Assembly: GCA_900313345.1 (NCBI GenBank)
Contig: OMQW01000062.1
Span: 1-5,185 of the forward strand
DNA from: an uncultured Eubacteriales bacterium
GTDB taxonomy: Bacteria > Bacillota_I > Bacilli_A > RF39 > UBA660
Length of the DNA stretch: 5,185 nucleotides
Reading direction: 5' to 3'
The position numbers and the translations under genes were made by a program. The notes below the pieces were generated by a model that did not search any database, was not told the origin of the DNA, and was given only the letters and a program-made list of their open reading frames with translations. This document shows, piece by piece, positions 1 to 5,185 of the stretch (its first letter is position 1; each line of letters opens with the position of its first letter).

Positions 1-2460
1 AAAAGATTTTATATTAGATAAAATAATAGGAGTTACTATAGTTAAAATCATAGAAAATAAAGTAAGTAATGTAAGTTCTTTAGATGCACACGAATCTATA
101 AAAGGCCTTTTAGAAGTTCTAACATTATGAATAATTAAAAGTTCTGATAGTAAACATAAAACAAACCATGCTGTTTGAAAATAAGCTTGCATACTAATAG
201 TGTTATAAGAAAGAATAAAATAAAATACAAAAAATGATAAACAATCAACTATAGATGATACTATACCCATTACAAACATAAACTTAGATATACCATTAGT
301 ATTCCATTTCTTAGGTTCCTTTAAAAATTCTTCATCAACATTATCATATGGTATACCTATTTGACTAAAATCATATATAAAGTCTTGAAATAACATTTGT
401 ATGGGAAGAAGTGGTAAAAAAGGTAAAAATATAGATGCAACAAGTATTGAAAAAACATCTCCAAAATCGCCAGAAAGTGCCATTTTCATATATTTAATTA
501 TATTACCATAAACCTTTCTACCTTCTATAATACCATCATATAAAACATCTAAGCTTTGCTCAAGCAATATTATATCACTTGCTTCCTTTGCAATATCAGT
601 AGCACTATCAACAGAGATACCAACATCAGATGCATATAAAGATGGAGCATCATTAACACCATCACCCATATAACCAACAACATGATTATTATGTCTAAGT
701 GCCTTTACAACTCTCTCCTTTTGTAAAGGATTTAAACGTGCAAATATATTAATCTTTTCAACCTCTTTATATAAATCTTGATCACTAAGTTTATCTAACT
801 CTTGACCAGTAATAACATATTCACTATTTAAACAAACTTGATTACACACTGCCTTTGTAGAACTATCAGAATCGCCAGTAAGAATTTTTATATTAACATT
901 ATATTCTATTAACTTTTGAAGGACTTCTTTAACTCCCTTTTTAGGAGGATCTAAAAAAGCAACAAAGCCAATAAAAATCATATCATTTTCATCTTTAGAA
1001 CTAAATTCTCTATAACTTAAATCATATTCTTTTTCAGCAAGAGCAATAACTTGCATACCAGAACAAGAAAGTTTTTTAGCTTCTTCAAAAACCTTATTTT
1101 TCATTGAAGTAGTCAATTCTTTAACTTCTCCATTATATAAAACTTTACTTGAAGATTCCAATATAACTTCAAGAGCTCCTTTACTAATTAATTTATTACT
1201 CTTTTTATCAGTAACAATAATAGAAAGTTTACGTCTATTATAATCAAAAGGAATTTCATCAATTTTAGTATAACCATCCGTCAAATTATCAATTTTATTT
1301 ACTTTAGCATAATTAACAATAGCTTTATCAACAATATTCTTAATACCTGTAGAAAAATAAGAATTTAAATATGCATATCTAAGAATTGTTATATCTTCCC
1401 TACCATCAACATCTATATATTTTTGTAACACTATATTATTTTCAGTTAAAGTACCAGTTTTATCAGTACATAAAACATCCATAGAGCCTAAATTTTCAAT
1501 AGACTCTATTCTTTTAACTAAAGTTTTCTTTTTAGCTAAAGTTTTACTACCCTTAGTTAAATTAACATTTACTATCATAGGTAACATACTAGGAGTTATT
1601 CCAACTGCAACAGAAAGAGCAAATAAAATGGCTTCTTGTATATTATTTTTAATAAGTCCATCTACAACTAAAACAAAAATAACAGTACCAATCATATAAG
1701 TTAATAATAACTTTGTAATAGAATTCATTCCCTTATCAAAACTAGTAACACTATGTCCTTTAGAAAGTTCTTTACCCATAGAACCAATATAGGTATTTAA
1801 ACCTGTATTAATAACAACACCAGTAGCAGAACCAGAAATAACAGAAGACTCCATTAAAAGAATATTATTAATATCAAATATATTTTGAAAATCTTTATAT
1901 AAACAGCTCTTCTCAATAGGAACTGATTCACCAGTAAATACAGACTCATTAATAAATAAATCTTTACTATCAATTAATATTAAATCAGCAGGAACTATAG
2001 AACCAGCATTTAAATATACAATGTCCCCAACTACAACATTTGAGGCTTTAATAGTTTTAGTACTATTATCCCTTAAAACATCAGCCTTACTATAAATCTT
2101 ACTTTTCAATTTCTCATTAAATAAATATTCTTTATAATCTTGAATAAATCTAATAAAAGCACTAATTATCCCAATAGATATAATAACTAAAGAACCAAGT
2201 TTATCACCTAATAAATAATTAACAACGGCAAGAGCAAATAAAATCAAAATAAAAGGATCCCTAAAAGAAATAATAAAAAAATAAATCCAGCTATGTTCTT
2301 TTTCTTTTATATAAACATTTAGTCCATTACTTTTTAATAATGAAGAGGCTCTACTACTATTTAATCCACTATAAGAAGTATTATACTTTTTAATAATTTC
2401 TTCTTTACTAAGTTTTGATATATCTTTATAATTTTCTAAAATCTTAATATCATTATTCAT
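1..2460 (-). CDS. mgtA: MgtA-type magnesium-translocating P-type ATPase (P3B), C-terminus cut by window edge
   Basis: An inner-membrane ATP-driven cation importer, most likely for Mg2+. I read 820 uninterrupted codons from ATG 2460 to base 1. Visible parts are an N-terminal cation-ATPase domain (about residues 15-60), M1-M2 (about 66-105), the actuator TGES (176-179), M4 motif TPSMLP (289-294), phosphorylation site CTDKTGTLTE with D333, nucleotide-domain KGA (427-429), KILTGD (525-530) and hinge MGDGVNDAP (598-606). The M6 stretch FQDFIYDFSQIGIPYD and the later WFV...RTSKRPFI are MgtA-like. E. coli MgtA has 898 residues, so roughly 50-70 residues lie beyond the edge. The start is chosen because GGTGGT lies 3 nt upstream and a promoter fits just before it; a terminator separates it from the small membrane gene. 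Oddities: M4 has PSMLP instead of PEMLP, while M5 (SGDFGD) and M6 (FQD) carry aspartates where E. coli has asparagines. The family is certain; Mg2+ as substrate is inferred. Confidence 0.95.
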   Translation of the reverse strand, partial: MNNDIKILENYKDISKLSKEEIIKKYNTSYSGLNSSRASSLLKSNGLNVYIKEKEHSWIYFFIISFRDPFILILFALAVVNYLLGDKLGSLVIISIGIISAFIRFIQDYKEYLFNEKLKSKIYSKADVLRDNSTKTIKASNVVVGDIVYLNAGSIVPADLILIDSKDLFINESVFTGESVPIEKSCLYKDFQNIFDINNILLMESSVISGSATGVVINTGLNTYIGSMGKELSKGHSVTSFDKGMNSITKLLLTYMIGTVIFVLVVDGLIKNNIQEAILFALSVAVGITPSMLPMIVNVNLTKGSKTLAKKKTLVKRIESIENLGSMDVLCTDKTGTLTENNIVLQKYIDVDGREDITILRYAYLNSYFSTGIKNIVDKAIVNYAKVNKIDNLTDGYTKIDEIPFDYNRRKLSIIVTDKKSNKLISKGALEVILESSSKVLYNGEVKELTTSMKNKVFEEAKKLSCSGMQVIALAEKEYDLSYREFSSKDENDMIFIGFVAFLDPPKKGVKEVLQKLIEYNVNIKILTGDSDSSTKAVCNQVCLNSEYVITGQELDKLSDQDLYKEVEKINIFARLNPLQKERVVKALRHNNHVVGYMGDGVNDAPSLYASDVGISVDSATDIAKEASDIILLEQSLDVLYDGIIEGRKVYGNIIKYMKMALSGDFGDVFSILVASIFLPFLPLLPIQMLFQDFIYDFSQIGIPYDNVDEEFLKEPKKWNTNGISKFMFVMGIVSSIVDCLSFFVFYFILSYNTISMQAYFQTAWFVLCLLSELLIIHNVRTSKRPFIDSCASKELTLLTLFSMILTIVTPIILSNIKSF

Positions 2461-2463
2461 ATT

Positions 2464-2469
2464 ACCACC
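2464..2469 (-). promoter_or_regulatory. Ribosome binding site of the MgtA-type ATPase
   Basis: GGTGGT lies 3 nt before ATG 2460. The spacing is short and the match to AGGAGG is imperfect, but no better site or alternative in-frame start is nearby. It supports the chosen start because the MNNDIK... N-terminus leads directly into the cation-ATPase N domain. Confidence 0.5.
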
Positions 2470-2476
2470 ATATGCA

Positions 2477-2506
2477 ATTATAACACTAATATAAAAAAAC
2501 AAACAA
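2477..2506 (-). promoter_or_regulatory. Extended -10 promoter of the MgtA-type ATPase
   Basis: On the minus strand a perfect TATAAT (2477-2482) is preceded by TGT (2483-2485), giving an extended -10 TGnTATAAT. The best -35 is a weak TTGTTT (2501-2506) with an 18-bp spacer, as expected for an extended -10 promoter. Transcription would begin near 2470, leaving a leader of only about 10 nt, with no room for a riboswitch or leader peptide. The promoter sits between the upstream terminator and the ATPase start, so the ATPase is its own transcription unit. Confidence 0.6.
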
Positions 2507-2533
2507 AAAACTTGCATAAAATAAGCAAGTTTT
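2495..2533 (-). terminator. Rho-independent terminator after the small membrane gene
   Basis: A perfect 9-bp stem (AAAACTTGC / GCAAGTTTT, bases 2525-2533 and 2507-2515) with a 9-nt loop is followed on the minus strand by a U-rich tail (TTGTTTGTTTTTTT). It starts about 12 bases after the stop codon at 2545 and ends transcription of the small membrane gene before the ATPase promoter. The plus-strand tail is much less U-rich, so the terminator is directional, although its U tail overlaps the weak -35 of the next gene. Confidence 0.85.
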
Positions 2534-2544
2534 AAAATATATAC

Positions 2545-3013
2545 TTAACGATGAAATTTACTATTACCAAACCATAATAATAAAAATAATCCATAAGTAA
2601 TTATTAAAATCATAGGAACAACTATAGCAGAAGTCCATAATCCATTTTGAACAAACCAGTAAAAATCATAAATTGGTGATACTTTTCCATTTTCCATATG
2701 AATAAGTACGTTAGTTAAATAATAAACTTGATAAATAATAGTACCAACTAATCCATAAAAAGAATACTTATAACTTAATACAAATGTAATGGTACTAAGT
2801 ACTGGAATAATTAAATAAAAGAATAAATTACTATTCATAAGCATAGAAGAAATTCCACCTTTAACAATTTGTCCAAGATATGCAAAAACAACAAATAAAG
2901 TAAAAGATACTGCAGTAGTAGATATAAGTTTTAATATATAAAATACTAAAGATATTTCTTTTATCTTTCCTTATTAAGTACTAAAGAAATCTTTATATTT
3001 TTTTATTTTACAT
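2545..3013 (-). pseudogene. Small multi-pass membrane protein, 5' end apparently broken (99-residue open part 2844-2545)
   Basis: I do not recognise the family. The open frame runs without a stop from 2970 to 2545. From 2970 it encodes about four hydrophobic helices: SLVFYILKLIS...LFVVFAYLG, LFFYLIIPVLSTITFVLS, YGLVGTIIYQVYYLTNVLIH and AIVVPMILIITYGLFLLLWF. It ends in a short basic tail, KFHR. A conventional start in this frame appears only at ATG 2844, which loses the first helix. Further upstream a perfect AGGAGG with 7-nt spacing precedes ATG 3013, but the next codon is TAA. Dropping one T after that ATG gives MKIKKYKDFF in the frame of the membrane protein, followed by two TAA codons at 2971-2976. 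The simplest reading is a ~155-residue gene with at least two 5' lesions. The alternative is that translation restarts at 2844, where GGTGGA lies 9 nt upstream and could still give a 3-helix product. It follows the nitroreductase pseudogene by 24 bases, so the two probably shared an operon. Confidence 0.65.
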
Positions 3014-3020
3014 TTATGTA

Positions 3021-3026
3021 CCTCCT
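3021..3026 (-). promoter_or_regulatory. Perfect Shine-Dalgarno leading to an ATG-TAA start-stop
   Basis: AGGAGG is followed by a 7-nt spacer and ATG 3013-3011, which is ideal initiation context. The next codon (3010-3008) is TAA. This marks the ancestral start of the small membrane gene and shows that the reading frame was broken immediately after it. Confidence 0.8.
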
Positions 3027-3037
3027 AATGAAAAAGA

Positions 3038-3542
3038 TTATCTATATTCGACTAAATCATTTATCTTTTTTCTTACTTTATGGAAAGGAGTTAGTGGACA
3101 TAATTTAGATTTATATCATACATGAATTAAACAAAAAGGCTCTAAATTGCTAGGAATATCATACAAATCTCTTAATATATTCTCATCAAAGTATTCAATT
3201 CAAATATTAAGTCATACATTAGTAGCTTCAAGCATCATATGTGTTGCAACAATAGAAAAGTCCATCTCAAGTGTTGTTCCCTTATTCTTTTTACACGCTT
3301 TATCTTTATCGCCACAAACAATAAATACTAAAGGAGCATTATATCTACATTTAGTAGCTAAATCCATCTTTTTAATACCATCACTACTATTAACTACATA
3401 TATTTTAAAAGGTTGTATATTTTTTTGCAGTTGGAGCAATTCTACCAGCTTCTAATATTTTATCAATCTTTTCTTATTCTACTACTTTACTACTAAATCT
3501 TCTAGTAGCAAATCTATCTTTAATTACTTTATCAAATTTCAT
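3038..3542 (-). pseudogene. Nitroreductase-family flavoprotein, decayed pseudogene
   Basis: The ancestral product was a cytoplasmic FMN-dependent NAD(P)H nitroreductase of about 168 residues. Read across the lesions, the family pattern is complete: MKFDKVIKDRFATRRFS, then EKIDKILEAGRIAPTAKNIQP, FKIYVV, ATKCRYNAPL, LEMDFSIVATHMMLEATNV, FDENILRDLYDIP, NLEPFCLIH and the terminal LVEYR before TAA 3038-3040. Five lesions disable it. There is a TAA at 3474-3476, and the A tract at 3420-3426 has one A too many (six As restore AKNIQP). TGA occurs at 3212-3214 and 3116-3118 where family members have glycine, and at 3200-3202 where they have tryptophan. A further family tryptophan appears as TGT (DKACKK). 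The longest surviving piece is 75 codons. ATG 3551 is an in-frame alternative start. A promoter lies just upstream and the broken membrane gene lies downstream. The family call is firm; the exact substrate cannot be known. Confidence 0.9.
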
Positions 3543-3565
3543 AAATAACATAAACCATATAATTA

Positions 3566-3595
3566 ATTATATCCTTTATAATAAATCAATAGCAA
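3566..3595 (-). promoter_or_regulatory. Sigma-A-type promoter upstream of the nitroreductase pseudogene
   Basis: TATAAT (3566-3571) is preceded by TTGCTA (3590-3595) with an 18-bp spacer on the minus strand. It lies between the HtrA terminator and the nitroreductase start, which is where a promoter for the nitroreductase plus membrane-protein unit should be. Transcription would start near 3559, giving a leader of under 20 nt. No strong Shine-Dalgarno precedes the ATG. Confidence 0.5.
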
Positions 3596-3597
3596 CA

Positions 3598-3624
3598 TAA
3601 TAAAAAGAGTAGAATTTCTACTCT
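3598..3624 (-). terminator. Rho-independent terminator after the HtrA remnant
   Basis: A perfect inverted repeat (AGAGTAG / CTACTCT, 3618-3624 and 3606-3612, 5-nt loop) is followed on the minus strand by TTTTTATTA. It begins 3 bases after the HtrA stop codon TAG at 3628-3630, so it closes that gene's transcription unit. It remains well formed although the gene it served is broken, which suggests that decay is recent. Confidence 0.85.
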
Positions 3625-3627
3625 AAT

Positions 3628-4278
3628 CTAAAATGAAATATTAATTTCTTTTTCTACATAATTTCTATTTTCTAAATACATTATTTTTAACGAAATAGTA
3701 TCCCCTACTTTTTTATTTCTTAAAACATCTGTTACAGAAAAAACACTTTCAATATTATTACCATCAATATTAGTAATAATATATCCTCTTTTAATACCAT
3801 TTTTTGATGCATAACTAGAATTATCTACAGAAGAAATATAAAAACCTAATAGTAAATTATAATTAGATAAATTACTACTATTAGTCATATAACCTTTAAT
3901 ACCTAAAGTAAGCCCACTAGTTGTAGAATTTCCATTCATTAAATCAGTTATTAAATCCTTAACATCATCAATTGGAATAGCAAATCCCATATCTTCACTA
4001 CTAGCACTATTACTACTAGAAGATTAATATTTAGCAGAATTAATTCCAACAACTTCTCCTTTACTATTTAGAAGTGCTCCACCTGAATTACCACCATTTA
4101 TAGCAGCATCTATTTGAATCATTTTATTTTTATAACTATCAGATTGTATTTCTCTATTTAAAGCACTAACAACACCAGTAGTAACTGATTGTCCATAACC
4201 AAGTGCATTACCTATAGCAATAATACCATTACCAACCTTCAAACTATTACTACTTCCTATTGTAGCTACTTTAATATA
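3628..4278 (-). pseudogene. HtrA/DegP-type serine protease remnant: 5'-truncated, internal TAA
   Basis: HtrA proteases are envelope quality-control serine endopeptidases with a trypsin-like domain and a PDZ domain. The remnant starts at IKVATIGSSNSLKVGNGIIA, the point that normally follows the catalytic Asp strand. It continues through AIGNALGYGQSVTTGVVSA, the catalytic motif INGGNSGGAL (Ser codon 4084-4086) and GEVVGINSAKY to a TAA at 4024-4026. The same frame then resumes with SSSNSASSEDMGFAIPIDDV and a PDZ domain (ASKNGIKRGYIITNIDG, then VGDTISLKIMY) up to TAG 3628. The signal anchor and the parts carrying the catalytic His and Asp are missing. Upstream of TAT 4276-4278 comes TAA 4279-4281, and nothing HtrA-like follows. 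The only initiation codon before the protease motif is TTG 4242 without a ribosome site. No active protease can be made from this copy. The family is certain from GNSGG plus PDZ. Confidence 0.9.
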
Positions 4279-4289
4279 TTATTTATGAG

Positions 4290-4320
4290 TGCTGGATGCC
4301 TAAAGACATCCGGCATTTTT
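4290..4320 (+). terminator. GC-rich hairpin with T tract, terminator-like in the plus direction
   Basis: The 9-bp arms 4290-4298 (TGCTGGATG) and 4307-4315 (CATCCGGCA) flank an 8-nt loop. The one imperfect pair is a U-G wobble in plus-strand RNA but an A-C mismatch in minus-strand RNA, and TTTTT (4316-4320) follows on the plus strand. By form it is a plus-strand terminator, yet no plus-strand gene precedes it. It may instead be a DNA-level structure downstream of the variable region or a scar of the HtrA truncation. Confidence 0.45.
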
Positions 4321-4337
4321 AGCAATCAAAGATTGCT
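4321..4337. repeat. Small perfect inverted repeat (7-bp stem, 3-nt loop)
   Basis: AGCAATC and GATTGCT pair perfectly around AAA. It directly abuts the T tract of the preceding hairpin and is followed on the plus strand by a T-rich stretch (TTATATTTATTTC). Together the two form a tandem hairpin pair between the secreted protein gene and the HtrA remnant. Its role is unknown. Confidence 0.5.
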
Positions 4338-4402
4338 TTATATTTATTTCTTTACTATTTGTTTTTTAAACATTATTGTTTCATTTCTCTACTCAAATCT
4401 AT

Positions 4403-5185
4403 TTATGAAAGATTAGATTTTAAGACAGTTATAACTGGGCGAACACCGCGGTCAATGGCATTAGACACAGTGATGTAGCCCAAGGCGCCATCCCTATCCA
4501 CAAACCAGGCCCAGTCTTTGTTTACTATAACATCTCTAGTCCAATATCCATAAGCCCATTCACTATCTAAACTATGAGCGCATTTCCATGAAGCACATTC
4601 TCTTGTATAATCCCATAACCACATTGTATTTTGAGTTTTATTATAACAATATGGACTTGATGTTGTATCTTGCTTCTTTGTTTCTAAACACCACCAAGCA
4701 TTATTTTCTGCTGCTTTCCAACTACTATTTCCTACAGCATTAGCTATTGCTTGTGCTTTTGGTAAATCTATATTTAATACATTAGTCCAAGCACTTTTAA
4801 TACTACTTCCAGCCCCATCGCTAAAGTATTTCATAGCATTATACCAAGTCATTGTTCCTTTGGCAATATTTTGTTCCATTATTAAATCTACTTCATTATT
4901 TCTTACTTCTAAAACATAAAAGTTTCTCTTAATACCATCTCCTGGATCACATTCATACATAGAACCTATAGCTAATGCATCACCACTTTTAAGTTCACAA
5001 AACTTATTAAGTGAAACTTTAGCATTAGTATATAAATCATCTAATGCACTTCCTACATTATTTACTTTCCATTTTGAATTGCTTGGAGCATACGTTACAT
5101 CTTTTGCCATTAAAGTTGCAGCAAATACTGTTATTCCTGTTCCAAGTAATAAACCTATCATTACTCCTAAAACTGTTTTCTTCAT
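4403..5185 (-). CDS. Secreted protein with C-terminal lectin-like (DUF6273-like) domain, probable DGR variable protein
   Basis: A complete 260-residue protein whose ATG is the last base triplet of the window, so its ribosome site is not visible. Residues 1-22 form a typical signal segment: MKK, a hydrophobic core, then VFA before ATL. There is no lipobox cysteine. Residues 28-52 (KDVTYAPSNSKWKVNNVGSA, then LDDLYT) match an N-terminal pattern I associate with surface proteins of uncultured gut Bacillota. The middle is rich in tryptophan, and six cysteines (63, 79, 166, 180, 197, 202) could form three disulfides outside the cell. The C-terminus AYGYWTR (211-217), WAWFV (225-229), G..L....V and GVRPVIT (247-253) follows the pattern of DUF6273/FGE-like C-type-lectin folds. 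About residues 222-250 are encoded by unusually GC-rich, A-poor framework codons, as in DGR targets. The likely role is display of a variable ligand-binding surface. The fold and DGR link are inferred from pattern; the coding call is firm. Confidence 0.85.
   Translation of the reverse strand: MKKTVLGVMIGLLLGTGITVFAATLMAKDVTYAPSNSKWKVNNVGSALDDLYTNAKVSLNKFCELKSGDALAIGSMYECDPGDGIKRNFYVLEVRNNEVDLIMEQNIAKGTMTWYNAMKYFSDGAGSSIKSAWTNVLNIDLPKAQAIANAVGNSSWKAAENNAWWCLETKKQDTTSSPYCYNKTQNTMWLWDYTRECASWKCAHSLDSEWAYGYWTRDVIVNKDWAWFVDRDGALGYITVSNAIDRGVRPVITVLKSNLS
4436..4522 (-). other. Candidate DGR variable region (VR) at the 3' end of the secreted protein gene
   Basis: This stretch encodes residues 222-250. 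Bases 4436-4516 contain 47 G or C of 81 (58%), whereas nearby stretches such as 3601-3660 are below 20%. The framework codons contain no adenine: TGG (W225, W227), GTG (V229, V240), TTG (L235) and GGT GTT CGC (G247-R249). The positions between are mostly NNC or NNT codons that could each come from AAC or AAT by changing adenines only: GAC, GCC, GAT, GCC, GGC, TAC, ATC, ACT, TCT, AAT, GCC, ATT, GAC, CGC. This is the pattern left by adenine-specific mutagenic retrohoming. No template repeat, reverse transcriptase or Avd is present in the window, so it remains a candidate. The exact boundaries are approximate. Confidence 0.6.

Larger units (their letters stand above)
4282..4402. other. Gene-free spacer between the secreted protein gene and the HtrA remnant
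   Basis: These 121 bases contain no coding frame with a ribosome site. They hold two hairpins (4290-4315 and 4321-4337) and a poor AAACA/TGTTT repeat near 4368-4381. No convincing minus-strand terminator follows the 260-residue gene, and I see no convincing promoter for the HtrA remnant. The breakpoint that removed the HtrA 5' half must lie at or near the left end of this spacer. Confidence 0.6.

Noticed and set aside
3147..3455. Plus-strand 102-codon open frame
   Set aside because: It lies antisense to the nitroreductase pseudogene, whose minus-strand family motifs are unmistakable. It has no ribosome site of its own.
3038..3542. Alternative genetic code with TGA as Trp or Gly
   Set aside because: The ATPase and secreted protein contain no in-frame TGA and use TGG for many tryptophans. 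The pseudogene also has a TAA and a frameshift, which recoding would not explain.
3628..4278. Two separate genes (protease fragment and PDZ protein)
   Set aside because: Both pieces are in the same frame separated by a single TAA, and together they follow normal HtrA domain order. There is no ribosome site before the second piece.
4189..4416. Plus-strand 75-codon open frame
   Set aside because: It overlaps the HtrA remnant and the spacer antisense and runs through the hairpin. The low-complexity product and lack of a start context suggest chance.
1..5185. DGR template repeat, reverse transcriptase or Avd within the window
   Set aside because: I looked for a second copy of the GGTGTTCGCCCAGTT framework and for RT motifs on both strands and found neither.
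1..5185. tRNA, rRNA, CRISPR array or insertion sequence
   Set aside because: There are no cloverleaf-like GTTCRANYC segments, no regularly spaced direct repeats, and no transposase frame or flanking terminal repeats.

Overview
The window is very AT-rich and every convincing gene reads on the minus strand, so it is best read from right to left. Codons end mostly in A or T. The intact genes use TGG for tryptophan and TAA as stop (standard code), and ribosome sites range from a perfect AGGAGG to GGTGG. This points to a low-GC Bacillota/Mollicutes-like bacterium, plausibly an uncultured host-associated Bacilli lineage. The lineage is inferred, not proven.

Layout in transcription order. (1) 5185-4403: a complete 260-residue secreted protein with an N-terminal signal segment, six cysteines and a C-terminal GYWTR...GVRPVIT domain of the C-type-lectin/DUF6273-like kind. 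Its last ~90 coding bases are far more GC-rich than anything else in the window and have the codon structure of a diversity-generating retroelement (DGR) variable region. (2) 4402-4282: a gene-free spacer holding two hairpins. (3) 4278-3628: an HtrA/DegP-type serine protease remnant with no 5' half (His and Asp of the triad absent) and an in-frame TAA, followed by a good terminator. (4) 3542-3038: a nitroreductase pseudogene with one TAA, one frameshift in an A tract and three TGA codons. (5) 3013-2545: a small membrane-protein gene, apparently broken at its 5' end, where a perfect ribosome site leads to ATG directly followed by TAA; it ends at a clear terminator. (6) 2460-1: an intact MgtA-type (P3B) P-type ATPase with its own promoter, running off the left edge about 50-70 residues before its expected end.

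The two outer genes are intact and the three between them are decayed, so the middle looks like a graveyard under relaxed selection. There is no sign that the genes form one pathway. The most interesting element is the putative hypervariable region in the secreted protein. The matching reverse transcriptase, Avd accessory protein and template repeat are not in this window and would have to lie beyond 5185 or elsewhere in the genome.
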